From Yamagishiella unicocca (lineage: Eukaryota > Chlorophyta > Chlorophyceae > Chlamydomonadales > Volvocaceae): a DNA stretch of 64,000 nt. Each line of letters opens with the position of its first letter. Positions within the stretch are counted from its first letter, which is position 1. The notes beneath the pieces were generated by a model. The model worked only from the letters and a program-made list of their open reading frames with translations, was not told the DNA's origin and did not search any database. The translations under genes and the position numbers were made by a program. Positions 22,475-35,752 of this stretch are shown here, piece after piece. The stretch covers positions 620,001 to 684,000 of the forward strand of contig BDSL01000022.1 of NCBI GenBank assembly GCA_003116995.1, read 5' to 3'.

Positions 22475-25400
22475 CGAGGCCGGCGGCTGTGAAGCGGATC
22501 ACTGGTCAACATGGTGTAAAAGACGGGGAGCCTCTGGGTACACGTGCCATGCGTCCGTGTCTTGCGTGTCTGGAGTCGTGTGCTTAATGTGGGTTGAGGT
22601 GTCGCTGCGGCGACATGGAGGAAGTCACGCGCGTGTTCGTGGCCGTGTTTCGTGCATGCATGCGCGCCGGTTTGGTTGGCGCGTCATGTCGGTTTTGTTG
22701 GTGCGCCGAAGGTGCGCTGTAGCATACGATGACGACGATGACGACGATGACGACGTGGAACAGCATGCGGGCCCTTGCAATATACCGTCCGCGCGGGTTG
22801 CGATGCAGCACAGCCGGAAAGGCTGTGGTGGGGGTGTGGCAGCACTTGTGGCGTGTATCGTGGAATTCGTGGCATGGCGCGTAGTCGGGTGCTTGGCCGT
22901 TTCGCTTCGCCGGTGATTACTGCTCGAGGTTGGGGGGAGTGTGATGCTTGAGTCGGGAGTGTATGTCGGGGTCTGTGTGCGTGTGCGTGTGCGGCTCGAG
23001 ACGCCACGATGGGGAAGAGAGGCCTGCGCTTCTGCCATACCGGCGTCCACACCGGCGGCGTCGCTGTGTTGCATGGGGCGCGCCACCGCCGCCGCCATGC
23101 GAACACACCGCGTCTGGGCGGGAGGCTGCTCGCACTGGGCGTTGCAGCAGATGGGAGACGCCACAGCCGCAGCCGCTCGAGATTGCCATGCAAGTATTTA
23201 GCTTTTGCATAACCTACTGATTGCATCACTGGGTGCGGGGTTGGCTGGGATGGGCCTTCGGGTGGCTGTACTACTGGGATGGCCCCGCGCAGCTGGGCCC
23301 TATCCCCCTCCTGCTGCCGCCTGTTGGTTCCCGCGCCCGCTCGGAGCTCGTGCTGCAGGGCTCCCGCGCACCCCCTATCCACCCGCACTACCCGCGGGGT
23401 TTGCATGTGAAGGCGGGGGTTCGTGTCGGCCCTAGCAGCCGCTCCTTGGGCCGTACATAGCTTCCCGTGTACACATACCTTCAGCCGGTCCGCGATTTTA
23501 GCTTCGACACTCTTTCCTAGGTGTTTGTCGGATGTTGCGCGAGGCCGCATATGCTGCTGGCCGCGGCAGCTGGGCGGCTGGTGGGGCCGCCTTGCCCCGT
23601 CGCGGCAGCTGCGAGAGCTCAGGCCTTTACGAGGGCTCAATTGCCCGGGGTCCCTCGTGGCCGCTTGCCCCGCCAACCCCAATGCTGCGGTGGTGCCAGG
23701 CGCACGGCTGCAAGGTGGTGAGGGGCGTGTCTGCGCCAGCGCCGCGGCAGCTGCATCTCTGTTTTGTGGTGGTGGTGGTTTTTTTGGGATTGGCAAAGAG
23801 CCTGCCTAATTTATGTGTTGTGGCCACGCTGCGCTGGGCACCCCACCCTCGGCACCAACCGAAGTGGGGCATGGGCTGGCGCCGGGGTATCGTGCTGCCG
23901 CAACCTGAGGGGCGGGCCGTTGTGGTGGAACTTGTTGGCGGGGACGTTTGGGGCTTTACTTCGTGCTGCGAGATGCAAATGCTCGCAACTGTTCCCCGTG
24001 GGCCTTGCGCGCGCCGTGCGGTCCATTGAACGCCTTATGGATTGTAGGCCTGAGGCCCCCTTCGTGGCAAGTGAGCCCGGGCGTGGATGAACGATGCGCG
24101 GCCGCACGGCGATGAATCCCCCTCGACATACTTATGTCGCATGAAGACAAGACCGTGCAGGTTGTTGCCACCCTTTGACGCGCAGACCAGCGGTGTGTTC
24201 GCCGCGCCTCTCCTCTTGTGCAGCAGCGCGCAGACATTTGCGTGGTGTGAGGCAAGGGGGAAGGTCGTTGGCGCCTGCCTCATGTTTAAACCCCGTCCCG
24301 TGGGGTGGGGACGCACAATCCTAGCACTGCTTGACCACACTGTCGTATGTGTCCCTTCACGTAATGACGCTGGGTCTGCCGCATGGTTTGCGGAGGCCGG
24401 CATGCCCGCCCACGACCCATAATTTTGACGTGGGCGTGCGGTGTATAGCGGACCGGACGTCAAAATAACGATAAGGACTGCAGGATACCACTGGGTTGCC
24501 TTTGACCTGACACGTCACTTGAGATGCCTTGCGATGATGTTGTGCGTACGTTTTTTGCACGTCATGTACGTCGTGGACTGACCGCTGGTTGTGACTGCTA
24601 TGGGTCGCCTTCAGTTTCTGCTTCCCATCTGCAAGCTGCGGCGCCTTACAAAGTGCGCAAGTGTGTTTCACGGCTTGTAAAAGCATAGATCCGTGTCTTA
24701 AGGCAATAGCAATTGCCGAACGGATTCCGACTCCAATCAAACGGTTATTAAGCATTGCCGCATCGAAGGTAGGGAAGACCGGCCCTACGCCCTGGTGCTG
24801 ACAGCCGAGCGAACAGGGGTGACCATACCAACGTCATCCGCAGGGTGAAAGGCAGATGCGCAGATCCTGCAGGCTATGCCTGCTCCTCAAGGCTGAGAGG
24901 TGCCAGCGATGCTTTCTGGTTCGCCTATACGTATTTAAGCTTTGTATACCTTTTGTGCATACTCCTTACTGTGAGGCTTAGCTGGAAGCTGGCCAGTCGA
25001 AAGGAAATTGAAACGACGCACACAGCAGCTATCTTGTGTTTTGGAACCCATGTGCAGCAAGACCTGCTGAATTCTGGAATCGGAGTGTATTTTCGTCTTG
25101 TGCGCCAGTATCTTGGAGTGAATGGAGCGTTTACACGCGCTTACGAACCGTTCGGTCAGGAAGTGTCAGGAGGCGCTTCTACTTATTTGTTGGGTCACGC
25201 CGTACGTCGAGCAGCACTGAACGAAAGCTCAGATCGTTTCTACTTCCCACGCCGACAACGTTCAGTGCAAGCGTTTGTGAACGGAAGCTGCACATGCCAC
25301 CCCAGGCGGCGCCAGTCCGACCCCAGACCCGGCGCTGTAACGCTCCGCCGCTCAGTTTGCAAGTGCACACATTGTATTAAGGACGTTGTAATAACAATGG

Positions 25401-26309
25401 CTAACTATATGATATGACGCCTCGTGGATAATTATACGCTAGATCGTGTCACCCATTGGCCGTGAGTAGCTGAGTACCACTTTACCAGATTGCGCAAGAT
25501 GCCATTGGGATACTCTTACCAGGGTTGAAACTACAAATCGAACAATACATTTAAATAATGCACACGCTATGAGAGTTGCATGGAGACATTAGAGCTTACG
25601 CCATTGGTGCATTAGGCTTCGGAGCATGGGACGAGCAAGCGTCAAGCCACACACCAAGGCGTAGACGTCTCCTAACAACTTCGAAGCGACAGTCTTTGTC
25701 ATAATCCAATTGATATATTTGGTTAAGGTGACGCTCGCATAGAGCGCAGTCGAGGTAACTCTTCCTTAAACCACTTTAGCCGTCCGGTCTTCGTTGTCTT
25801 ACCCTTGGAAGTGAGCTCGCTGCGGGCGCATCGGGATCAGAGAGCTAAATTCGACTCAAAAGGTAAGAAATTGGTTGGAATGCGCCGGTGTATCTGCCAG
25901 GGGATGCCTGCACCGGCTGCGGCGCGATTGTGTTATGACCTTGAATTCCGTGCGCCGAATGCGCGCGGTGTGTTCCAGTGACAACTTTGATTGGCAAGGC
26001 GAAGCGGGGACAGCATCGATGATAGACCGCTACCAGCCACCACAACGGCAATTGTGCCTACTCACGCACCTGACTAGTCGGCCATCTGAGCAGTGCAACG
26101 CTCTACCGTTACAATTTAATTGATTAATCCTTACCAACTGCGGGTCAACAGCAAGCGAGCAATCTGCTTCTTGCACGCGCAACGTTGCGCGGATGTGCGC
26201 CGACGGCCAGTCCTATGCGTACCGCCGAGATCTGCGACCTTGACTTCGCCTTTCTCCATTCCTGTACACTCCAGGAGTTATAAATCCAAAAAACTTCCGG
26301 ATTGTCATC
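22475..26309. other. Spacer between the LAMMER kinase and OvoA genes
   Basis: About 3.8 kb with no supported gene. A possible TGTAA lies at 22515-22519, only 41 bases after the kinase stop; a later signal may be used instead. The left 1.9 kb is G/C- and GT-rich with frames open on both strands; the right part is less GC-rich. The longest isolated frame (about 24845-25417, plus strand) begins at GTG and shows no domain. The OvoA promoter should lie just before 26310. Confidence 0.4.
22728..22755. repeat. GAC/GAT microsatellite (9-bp GATGACGAC)
   Basis: Three copies of GATGACGAC downstream of the LAMMER kinase stop, probably in its 3' untranslated region or just beyond. Confidence 0.85.
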
Positions 26310-29300
26310 ATGGCAACGTCCAACAACCGTGTCGATATGGGCGCCTGCCGCAACCCCTCGCTCAACATCCGGCCTGACCTGGCCCGCGCGGCTACGGCCA
26401 TCACTGGTCCCTCCGTCGTTGATGAGCTGGTCGGCGCACGCGGCGCCTGGTGGTGGACGGGCAAGGCTCCCGCCGAGTGCCCGGGCTTCGACAAGAAGGC
26501 CAACGTGCTTCGCTCGCTGCCTATGCCCAACCTCCGCAACTTCACTCGCCAGTCCGTGCTGGAGAACTTCGACAACATCTGGACGCTCACCGAAGTCCTG
26601 TTCGCCAGCCTGCAGACCACTGACGCCTTCATCCGCCAGCCGTACCACCAGCTCCGGCACCCCATGATCTTCTACTACGGTCACCCCGCGGTCTTGTACA
26701 TCAACAAGTTCCGTGTGGCTGGCTTGCTGGAGGAGGGCATCGACCAGTACTTCGAGCAGGTGCGTGGGGGGGGGTTGGCAAGAAGGATAGGGATGGGGTT
26801 GCGAGGCGGGCGGCTGACAGGCGGTGTTGGTCGTGGATTGCCGCGAGAGGTATCCGCCACCGATGTCCCTGAGGCGTCGTTTCTCGCGAAAGATTGCTTA
26901 ATGCAGTTTTTGTGCTCAATCTGGTTTGCCGAAGCGTTGATTGGCTGACGTCTAGACAAACATTTACTGGTTGTCATCCTCACGGTGTTCAACCTCACGG
27001 TGTTCAAGAAGGTAGCTGTTTCGCCCACGCCAGCGCCGAGGGCGCCGCATCCTTACGCCCACTGACGTTGCGTCCACTGGCTGCTCCGGACTTCCCCTTG
27101 TAGCTGTTCGAGACCGGCGTGGACGAGATGAGCTGGGACGACCTGTCCAGGGGCCGTGACGACTGGCCGCCAGTGCGCCAGGTGCACGAGTATCGCAAGA
27201 AGGCTTACGAGGTGGTTCGCGATGTCATCCTGCATCACCCCGCACTGGACGCGACGGAGGTGGGTGCACCGGCCGGCGGTGGTGGTGGCGCAGGTTGTGA
27301 GGGTGCGCAAGCAGAAGGAGAGGATGGAAGCAGGACTTACGGAGGGGGAAGGCGATGGGTCACATGAGCGACTCACCTGTATGAGGCGCGTTCTGAGTAG
27401 TAATTGCCAATGTCCGACCCTTGACGTCGTCCTAGGGCTGCCAAGCTGTTTCTGTGGACGGGTATTTAACAAACTCTGTTTTCCCCCATTCATGCCTGGC
27501 AGGTGGGCTGGGACGATCCGGCCTGGGCTGTCTTCATGGGCTTCGAGCACGAGCGCATCCACCTGGAGACGTCCTCGGTGCTCATCCGTGAGGTGCGGGG
27601 GGGGACACGTGGGCAGTGTGTCTACACCAGTGGCTTCGCGAGCCCCTGGATGAGGTTGGGCATTTATGATACGTGTGCGCAAGGCCAAAGCTATTATTCA
27701 TGGCGCCGACTTAGGGCCTGGGATGCGGCGACATGAGGCCCGAGGATTGCGCTGGTGGGCTTTAGGACGGGGTCTAGCCAATGACATTTTCAGAGCACGT
27801 TACCGACAGCGAGACTGCGGTTCCGTGCCCCCTTCAGCTTAGGATAAGTAGCTTGTATACAATCAGCATCAACTGGATGGCTGCAGCTTTGTTTTCGCAT
27901 CAAGCGCGTTACGGCTTACGCGGCAACCTGGCCGCGATGGAATGAACCATGCTCCGCCGGCGAGAGCTCGCGGGAGCGTTCACGCGATCACTCGTGCAAG
28001 TGGCGTCGTGCCTATATGTATGTCAATGAGCATTGCCAGAAAATACTGTAGTTCCAGTTTACGTGCTCAAAACGCACAAGCTGGAGATGAGATCCTATGT
28101 AGGGCCGGGAGAAGCTTGGACCTCTAAAGGAGGAGCGGTCGCGACAGATTTGCTGAAGACGACCGTGCAGTGCAGAAATTTGGCAGGACGGTCTATTTTG
28201 GTCGAGATGCGTGTGGGATAGCCACTGTAGATGTAGGATGGGGAGTGGCCCGGTGGCCCGCTGCTTATCTTAAGCCTTGTGGGCGAGCTGTTCCTGCCGG
28301 CTTTGTTGTACTACAGCGTACGAGTGTACGGCAGCGATACTCGCCGCTCCAGGTCCAGGTGTATGCGCTGCTACGCCCCCCCCCTCACATCCCCCGCCCC
28401 CTCCTACTCTCGTTGCCATGCTGCAGCTGCCCTTGACCAGTGTCCGCAAGCCGGAGTTCTGGCCGGACTACCACCACAGCAGCCGCAGCCCCTCGGCGCC
28501 CATGCCCTCGGAGGGCGTGGACTACCCCGTTAACAGCCTGGTGAGGACACAACACGAGCTGCGCGGTGTGGCGCCGGATGGGGTTACGGAATACACGTGT
28601 CAAGGGCTGTCCTCGGGTTGCCCTCTAATCGGCCATTCCCGACACATGTTGGCGGCGCGCTGGGGCTGATCGGTCGCCCGTGGTGGCACGTGTGAAGGCT
28701 GACGACGACACGTGGAAGAACGATTAAAGGCAATCCCGGGTCCGCGTCACGGCTGCCTGGAGCATCACCACTGCGCTCTGGGCACCCCGGAGGGTCGCGT
28801 CGCGTCGTTGTGTCGTGTCGTGTCGTGTCGTGGAACAAAGGGCTGATGGCGGTGCGCCCTGCGTTATGTCGGTCGTCGTCGGCTTAATGGTCGCTGCCGC
28901 CGACAGCGTAGGCAGGTTCACTGCGGCGTGGCTGCGTGGTACCGCCGAGCCAGGTCCCCCTCCCACCACCACCTCCCGACCACCTCGTTGCTCGCTGCAC
29001 CTGCTGTGTTGGCTGCGTTTGTCAGGTGTCGGTCCGCGGCGAGAAGGTGGTGTTGGGCAAGGACATCGCCTACCCCTCCTTCGGGTGGGACAACGAGTAC
29101 GGCAGCAAGGAGGTCAACGTGCAGGACTTCAGGTGCGGCGGGTGGCGCAGCGCGGCCCCGGGGGGTTTGTGAGAGGAAACCCGTGGGCGGGGGGTTACAT
29201 AAGAGGACCGTGGGCGGGGGGTGGGGGGTTGCCGAAGGAAGGATGTGACGGGAGGGGTGTCCCTCCCAAGCAGCGCTGAGGCAACAGAAGCGCTGAGCGC

Positions 29301-32300
29301 CACATTGTTAATTCCAAACTGCGGACAACAATTCTTGCGCCGCCAGCCTCGACACGTCGCCTGCGCTGTCCCACACATCTTCATCTGAGCACCATCCATT
29401 ATGAATCCTCGTGATGGCCTCATAGGAAGGGCTCCCGGTCGCGCTAGTTGGCGCCCTCATACCACCACCACCACGCTCTCACGCGGCCACCTTTCCTCCA
29501 GGGCCTCCAAGTACAAGGTGACCAACGGCGAGTTCCTGCGCTTCGTCAAGGCGGGTGGCTACACGAACCCCAAGTACTGGTCCGCAGAGGGCTGGGGCTG
29601 GAAGACGTTCCGCAACGTCAAGTGGCCCACCTTCTGGATGCCTGATGGGCCGCAAGGGCTGCACAGGTGCGCAATCGCGTGGCTTGCCATGGCGGCCATG
29701 CCACTGTGCCCTCCCGGCACCCACTCCCCCCGCTTGCCGCATCCATTGTTCGCTGACCAGAGCTTGTCATCGCTTGCAAGCGCGTCGAGCAGCGATGCAG
29801 CCGGCGCCAAGAGCACCGCTGGGCGGGGCTCCGCTTACGGTTTGGGTGCTGTCCCGAGTTGGGTAGACACCGCCGTCCTGTCCCGTCCCGTCCCGTCCCC
29901 TGTGGAGCGTTTTCCTCTTCCCCTAGCATGGCTCAAAACTGCACCCGCCTTGTCCCCCCGGGGTGCCATACCTGATCTGCTCAGGTACAAGCTGCGTGTG
30001 CTGTTCGATGCCGTGGACATGCGCTGGGACTGGCCCGTGGACGCCAACTACCACGAGGGCCGCGCCTTCGCCGCCTGGCGCACCGAGCAAGACGGCGCCG
30101 CGGTGCGGTACCGCCTCATCACGGAGGCGGAGCACAACCTGCTGCGCAACACCCGCGACAGGTGGGAGCGGGCGACGAGGGGAGGGCGGGTTGGAGGGGA
30201 GAGACGTCTCAGGGGAGGCTCCAGGGGGGGAAGGCAGCTTGCTAGGTCTTGTGCGGTGTGTAATGCTCCGGGGTGCGGTTGATGAGGGATCTTGTGTTGA
30301 TGAGGGATCTCGTGTTGATGAGGAACCTTGTGTTGATAAGGGATATTGTGTTGATGAGCGATCTTGTGTTGATGAGGGATCTCGTGTTGATGAGGGATCT
30401 CATGTTGATGAGGGATCTCATGTTGATGAGGGATCTTATGTTGATGAGGGATCTCGTGTTGATGAGGGATCTCGTGTTGATGAGGGATCTTGTGTTGATG
30501 AGGGATCTCTTATTGATGAGGGATCTCTTATTGATGAGGGATCTTGTGTTGATAAGGGATCTTGTGTTGATAAGGGATGTTGTATTGATGAGGGATGTTG
30601 TGTTGATGAGGGATCTCATGTTGATGAGGGATCTTATGTTGATGAGGGATCTTGCGTTGATGAGGGATCTTGCGTTGATGAAGGATCTCGTGTTGATGAG
30701 GGATCTCGTGTTGATGAGGGATCTTGTGTTGATGAGGGATCTTGTGTCGATGAGGGATCTCTTGTTGATGAGGGATCTTGTATTGATGAGGGATCTTGCA
30801 TTGCGCGGAGTCAACAGCGGCCGTACAAGGTGAAGGAAGGTCTGGGCTCGCGCACATCCCACCGCACCTTCCAATGGCTACTTCCACCCGGTGTTGACGT
30901 CGTTGACGTCCTTCCTCCGCTCCCTCCTGTCGACCTCCTTGCAGGGTGGACGCCTACCTGCACGTGCCCGCCGACCACCCCGCCGCCGTGGCGGAGCCGA
31001 ACCGCCCTGCCGCAGCCAACGAGCGCATCTCCCCGGACGCGCCGCTGCTGGTGGCGGGAGACGACGCGCTGTCGTCACCCGCTGGCGGCTTCAACATTCA
31101 GCTGGCGTACGGCAGCCAGAACCCCGTGACGGAGCTGCCGGCCAGTGAGTAGCTGCGCCTTGTGTCGACGCCGGTGCAGTCGCCGGGGATCGACGAGTAT
31201 ACCGATGTGGTTGTGGTTGTGGTGTGGTATGTAACTACATAAGCTAGAAAGGGTGTTTCACATCGCGAGGGGATGTGGCCCTACCGAAGCGACCCCGCTT
31301 TGCGCTCGCGCTGACCTTTTTCTCGCTGCTCCACGCCTCCGCCCGCCCTCGTCAGGCGAGAAGGGCTTCCACGACACCTTTGGTAACTCTTGGGAGTGGG
31401 GAGAGGACCACTACGCCGCCTACCCGGGCTTCAAGCTGCACCCCTTCTACGAGGACTTCGCCGCGCCCTGCTTCGGGGGCAAGCACCAGTTGGTGGGTGG
31501 CGGGGCGTAGCAGGGGAAGGGCAGGCGGAGGGGAGGGCGCGGGAGCCCGACACCATCGTGCCCTAGGTGTAACCCGTCCTTAACCGCACCGTACTGCTGC
31601 AGCCATAGTGATGCTGTTCGACCACATGAATGCACCGTCGGCGTCTGCACCTGCCGCCCTCGCTGAGGCCTCCGCCACCCATCTGGAGCTGTCCCCGTCA
31701 TCTAAACAAACACGACGAGCCTCGGTTTACCTAATCTGTATCTCAGTTCATCAAAACATGACGATACGATCCCGTGTGCCCGGCCGCCAGATCATTGGTG
31801 GCTCGTTCATCTCTACCGGCCAGCTGGCCTCCAAGTTCGCCCGCTACCAGTTCCGACCGCACTTCTTCCAGCACGCCACCTTCCGCTTGGTCCAGACGGA
31901 GGTGGACATGGCCAAGTACGACGGCGAGCGGTACGGCGCCCACAACCCAGTGACGCCCTTCTATGAGACGTCCTGCATGGACTGCGCCCCGCCTCACGCG
32001 GGCGATGGCCCCTGCTGCTCCGTGACCCGTCGTTCCGCCTTCACCCCCACGGTGTGTGAAGAGGCGGCCTCGACCAAGGCCAAGCTGGAGGCGGCGCAGG
32101 TGAGGGCGCTGCGGTGGGGCGCGTTAGGGTAGCAGTGGGGTGCGGCAAGCTGGGGAAGAAACCCATGGCCAAAATATACGTGGTGCCGCTCGCCCGCTCG
32201 CTCCCCACCACGGTTGTCCCGGCATGTTTCCAACGCACCACCGGTTCGCTGGTAGCCAGCCCTTCTCTCCCCACCGCCCACTCACCCACCGCTCTCCGCC

Positions 32301-34027
32301 CATCCGCAACCGCGACTGTGATGCCCTTTCTGTTCTTCAGGTCGCGTACGAGAGCGACGCCATCCTCAGCCAGTACCTGTCTCTGCACTACGGCCCAGTG
32401 GAGCGAGTATACCCGGAGCTGGCTCGCGAGACGGGCATCATTGCCGAGGCGCTGGACTTCCCGCGCAAGCTGGCGGACTGCCTGAGCGCCTGGGCGGAGC
32501 GCTCGGGGCTGCTGTCGGAGGACGCGGGCGCGACTTCGGGCAGCGGCCGTGACGCAGCCGCGGCGGCGGCGCCGCGCGCGCTTGACCTGGGCTGCGCGGT
32601 GGGTCGCTCCACCTTCGAGCTGGCTCGACAGTTCCGCGAGGTCGTTGGTGTCGACATCTCCAAAACGTGAGTGCCTGGGCTGAAGGTGCTTTTGGGTCAA
32701 ATAGGGGGCGGTCTGGGGATGGAAGGGAGCGCTGATATAGGTCAGGCGCTAGAGAGGCGCAAGAGGGCGACTGTGCGCGTGAGGCACGGCTTCCCTTCGA
32801 ACCGTTTGCGGTTCGCGAGGAAAGCGTTGCCGACGGCGAGGAGGCGACTTCCGTCGTTGTGGTCGTCTCTGCTTCCGTCCTCTCCTCTTGCCTGATCGTC
32901 GATGGTGTGTTAATGTATGCGGTATTCAGGTTCATTGAGGTCGCGGCGAAGATCCGGGACAACGGCCGCATGGATTACGAGTGCGCCGTGGAGGGCGAGA
33001 TCACGGAGCGACTCACCGCAGCCCTGCCGGCCCCGACCCAGCCGGGAGAGCAGCCCATTGACAAGAGCCGGTGTCGCTTTATCCAGGTACGGTTGCCGCG
33101 CAGCTCTCAACGTTCCCCTGCACGAAACCTCAACAACTCAGCACCCCCATTGGCAGCCACCCTGCCCCGTCCGCTGCTGGTCACCTGGTTGCCTGCGCGT
33201 ACAGATGACCTCCTCGGGTTGCAACTCACCGTATATTGTTGCGTGCCCGTGTTTTGCACCGCGCGCTCCGCACCGCCGCAATTAGTCGCGCCCTGACTCT
33301 TCCCCCTGCCCTCGTGTACCGTGGTCTTGACCGCAGGGTGACGCCTGCAACCTGCCCTCCTCGCTGGGCCAGTTCGATGTGATCCTAGCAGCCAACTTGT
33401 TGTGTCGGGTTCCGGAGCCGGCGGCGTGCATTGCCCAGATCAAGGCCAGTCTGCGGCCCGGCGGCGTTGCGCTGCTCACGAGCCCCTTCTCCTGGCTGGA
33501 GCAGTACACGGACCACAGCAACTGGGTGGGCGGCGGCTACAAGGACGGCCTGCCTAACAGGTGGGGGCAGCAGCGGACCCTGACGCGATGGGGGCCGGAT
33601 GTGGTGTGGCGCCGTCTACGCGGTCGGTTTGGGACTGACTTCGTTGCGTCTATGGTTCTTTGGTCGTGCTGGAAAGGACACCCGCGCAGCAGCGGCGCCT
33701 TCGCCCGGGATGGAGGAGGCTGCAGCGGTATCCACGTTTCCCGCACCGCTACCCACGCGCCACGGGACGCCCCGCTCCGCTCTGTCCCGTCCCGTCCCGA
33801 CCCGACCCGTCACGTCGACTACGGGCTTCCTTCCGGTTCTTGTTGGCTGACGTCCTGTTCCTTCCTGGGTGCTGGCACGCAGGTCATCAGATGCGCTGAA
33901 GGCGCTCCTTGCCGCCGATTTCGACGTTCTAGAGGAGGGCGATGCGCCGCTTATCATCCGCGAGCATGCTCGCAAGTACCAGCTCATCAGCGCGTACAAG
34001 CTGGTGGTGCAGCGCAAGCGGCTGTAG
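26310..34027 (+). CDS. OVOA: Ovothiol synthase OvoA (5-histidylcysteine sulfoxide synthase with methyltransferase domain), 14 exons
   Basis: Exons: 26310-26759, 27104-27259, 27503-27592, 28427-28540, 29026-29132, 29502-29666, 29985-30161, 30945-31144, 31356-31492, 31791-32099, 32341-32666, 32930-33086, 33337-33560, 33883-34027; 918 residues, all phases close. The N-terminal DinB-like domain carries the iron ligands: His125 in FYYGHP, and His218 and His222 in HERIHLE (HxxxHxE). The central FGE-sulfatase-like domain spans about residues 270-600 (SKYKVTNGEFLRFV, FGNSWEWGEDH, RPHFFQHATFRLV). The C-terminal methyltransferase has motif I LDLGCAVGRS (716-725) and a LLCRVPEP motif. The family joins cysteine to C5 of histidine with O2; after a separate lyase step, the methyltransferase adds the N-methyl group of ovothiol A. 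Intron 7 holds a large minisatellite. The next gene, CP12, is convergent. Confidence 0.96.
28801..28833. repeat. GTCGT pentanucleotide repeat in OvoA intron 4
   Basis: Four to five copies of GTGTC within the intron between exons ending 28540 and starting 29026. Confidence 0.8.
30274..30800. repeat. 18-bp minisatellite in OvoA intron 7
   Basis: About 29 units of GATGAGGGATCTYGTGTT with scattered substitutions. Since 18 is a multiple of three and the unit lacks stops in most frames, long false frames arise on both strands (Leu-Met-Arg-Asp repeats on plus, Ile-Asn-Thr-Arg-Ser-Leu repeats on minus). The array lies fully inside the intron from 30162 to 30944. Confidence 0.95.
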
Positions 34028-34827
34028 AGGATGCGCACCAGGGTGTATCCATGGCGCCGCATCGCAGGTCATCAGAGAAGACGATTGGATGAGTGCACTG
34101 TCTGAGCGTCCGGACAATCCAGACAGCATGTGCACGGGTCCGCTGAACAGTCCGCTGAAAAGTCCCTTATCATGCGAATAATACGCCTGTTGTGCGGTGT
34201 TATGCTGCAATAGTAAGCCCATTACGCGGATGTTCAGCTCCTCTTGCGTGTGCTGCAAACCAAGTGCATTAAGTGCGCCGTTTTGTGCGTTGGGCGCCGT
34301 TGTGAGTGGAAGGGGTTCCGCGTGGCTTGTAGGACAAGCTTAAGTGGGAAATGCCGTTAGTAGGGCATCTTCGAGTGGGAAATGGCGGGATGTGAACGAT
34401 GCCTGGCTCATATGAAGTATGGCGGGGCTCAGCTGAGACGGCAAATCGGGCCGGGCCGGGCATCCAGGCGGACGGCTTGTGACCGTTTTGCCTGGTTGGT
34501 CGATGGGTCTTTGATTCATTTAGACCTAGATAGGAACCGACTTGCTAGGCTGTTACTTCTTTGTTACGAGTGCATGTTTGGAGCCATCGGGGCGCCATGG
34601 AGCAGCAGTGGGGAACAAGCCAGGATTCCTTGCCAGCTGGCTCATGAAGTAGTTTCGCGCAACAGCTTTGCTTGCAGAATGACTGCCTTGTCGTGATTGC
34701 ACTACTTATTTCAGAGCTTTTCTTTACACGCACCTACGCGCAACATTGTCAGGAGGCTGATCAATATTGCGGTGCCTTTCCGTGATCAGGAGTAGGTGGG
34801 GTTGGGCATAGTTCGAAGCGTGATCCC

Positions 34828-34832
34828 TGTAA
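34828..34832 (+). terminator. Probable polyadenylation signal of OvoA (TGTAA)
   Basis: First clear plus-strand TGTAA after the stop at 34027, giving a 3' untranslated region of about 0.8 kb, which is usual for volvocalean genes. The assignment is by pattern only. Confidence 0.5.
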
Positions 34833-34892
34833 CTGTGACGCTGCACTGCTTGGTTATCTGCCATAGCGACGCTGAGGACGTGGCAAGTGACG

Positions 34893-34945
34893 ATTGCACT
34901 GGCACGGAGAAGCGCACTGCACTGGCACGGAGAAGCGCACTGCAC
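34893..34945. repeat. Short tandem duplication (about 25 bp, two copies)
   Basis: The block GCACTGGCACGGAGAAGC plus GCACT appears twice in direct succession between the OvoA and CP12 ends. Confidence 0.85.
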
Positions 34946-35337
34946 GAGGACAAATCTGAAACAACGTTAGACCGTGATGCGATTGGACGAAACCTGCAAG
35001 TGCGTATAGTAGTGTTTTCTATGCCCCACTTCAACGAATATGCTTGGCAAACTGCTTTGAATCAAACACCGGCACTGTGTATTGAATGGCCAGAGCTAAC
35101 CGATGTTTCAGTGTTCGATGCTGGAAACCCTGAAACACAAATCTTGTCATCTTGGTGCTCGTGATGAATATGTATTGTCGGGATCCTACGCCTGCAAAGT
35201 GATTGATTTTGCACCTGTTTCTGTGGCAGATGATCGTCGGTTTTCGGGGCCTACACGTTTCTTCCTCGGTAATTAAGCAGATAGTTTTCAGCAATTCTGC
35301 AAGTGATGGATTGAATGGGGAATGCTGGCGCCAAGAG

Positions 35338-35358
35338 TTACAGCGTTGAGCCGTTACA
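35338..35358 (-). terminator. Probable polyadenylation signals of CP12
   Basis: Two minus-strand TGTAA motifs (TTACA at 35338-35342 and 35354-35358) lie about 400 bases after the CP12 stop. They face the OvoA signal at 34828, leaving roughly 0.5 kb between the two convergent transcript ends. Confidence 0.5.
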
Positions 35359-35752
35359 ACCGCACAGAGGTATGCATGATAACATGCCGATTGAGTACAA
35401 CACGATAACTTATACACGCGGACAGCACTGCCCGCACCAAACAAGCAGAGCGCTTCGAAGACCCTGCGCCCACAAACGTTCACAAAGAACAAAACATCGG
35501 TCGCCACGGCTTCACGACATCGACACTTTCCCCTGTGAAGAGACTGGGGTTAGCACGGGCGCGTCAATCCGCCACGTGCGCCACTCATACCCTGCTATCA
35601 GTTCACTTCCAGTCACCTATCGGTGACATGACAGGCCCTGATAGGAAACGCCAGCTCGCCCAAAACGCCTCCACAGAACGTGCTGCACTAGCGCCGCGCT
35701 GGTGAAGGTTAACACCTCTCATTTCATGCCAGCAGCTTCTCTTGCCAGCAGT

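Noticed and set aside
24845..25417. 190-codon plus-strand frame
   Set aside because: No ATG at its start, weak codon bias, and no recognisable domain or splice context.
26277..26284. TATA-like sequence (TTATAAAT) before OvoA
   Set aside because: Only about 30 bases from the start codon, so transcription from it would leave almost no leader; not called as a promoter.
30242..30874. Repetitive frames of about 190-210 codons on both strands
   Set aside because: Products of the 18-bp minisatellite in OvoA intron 7.
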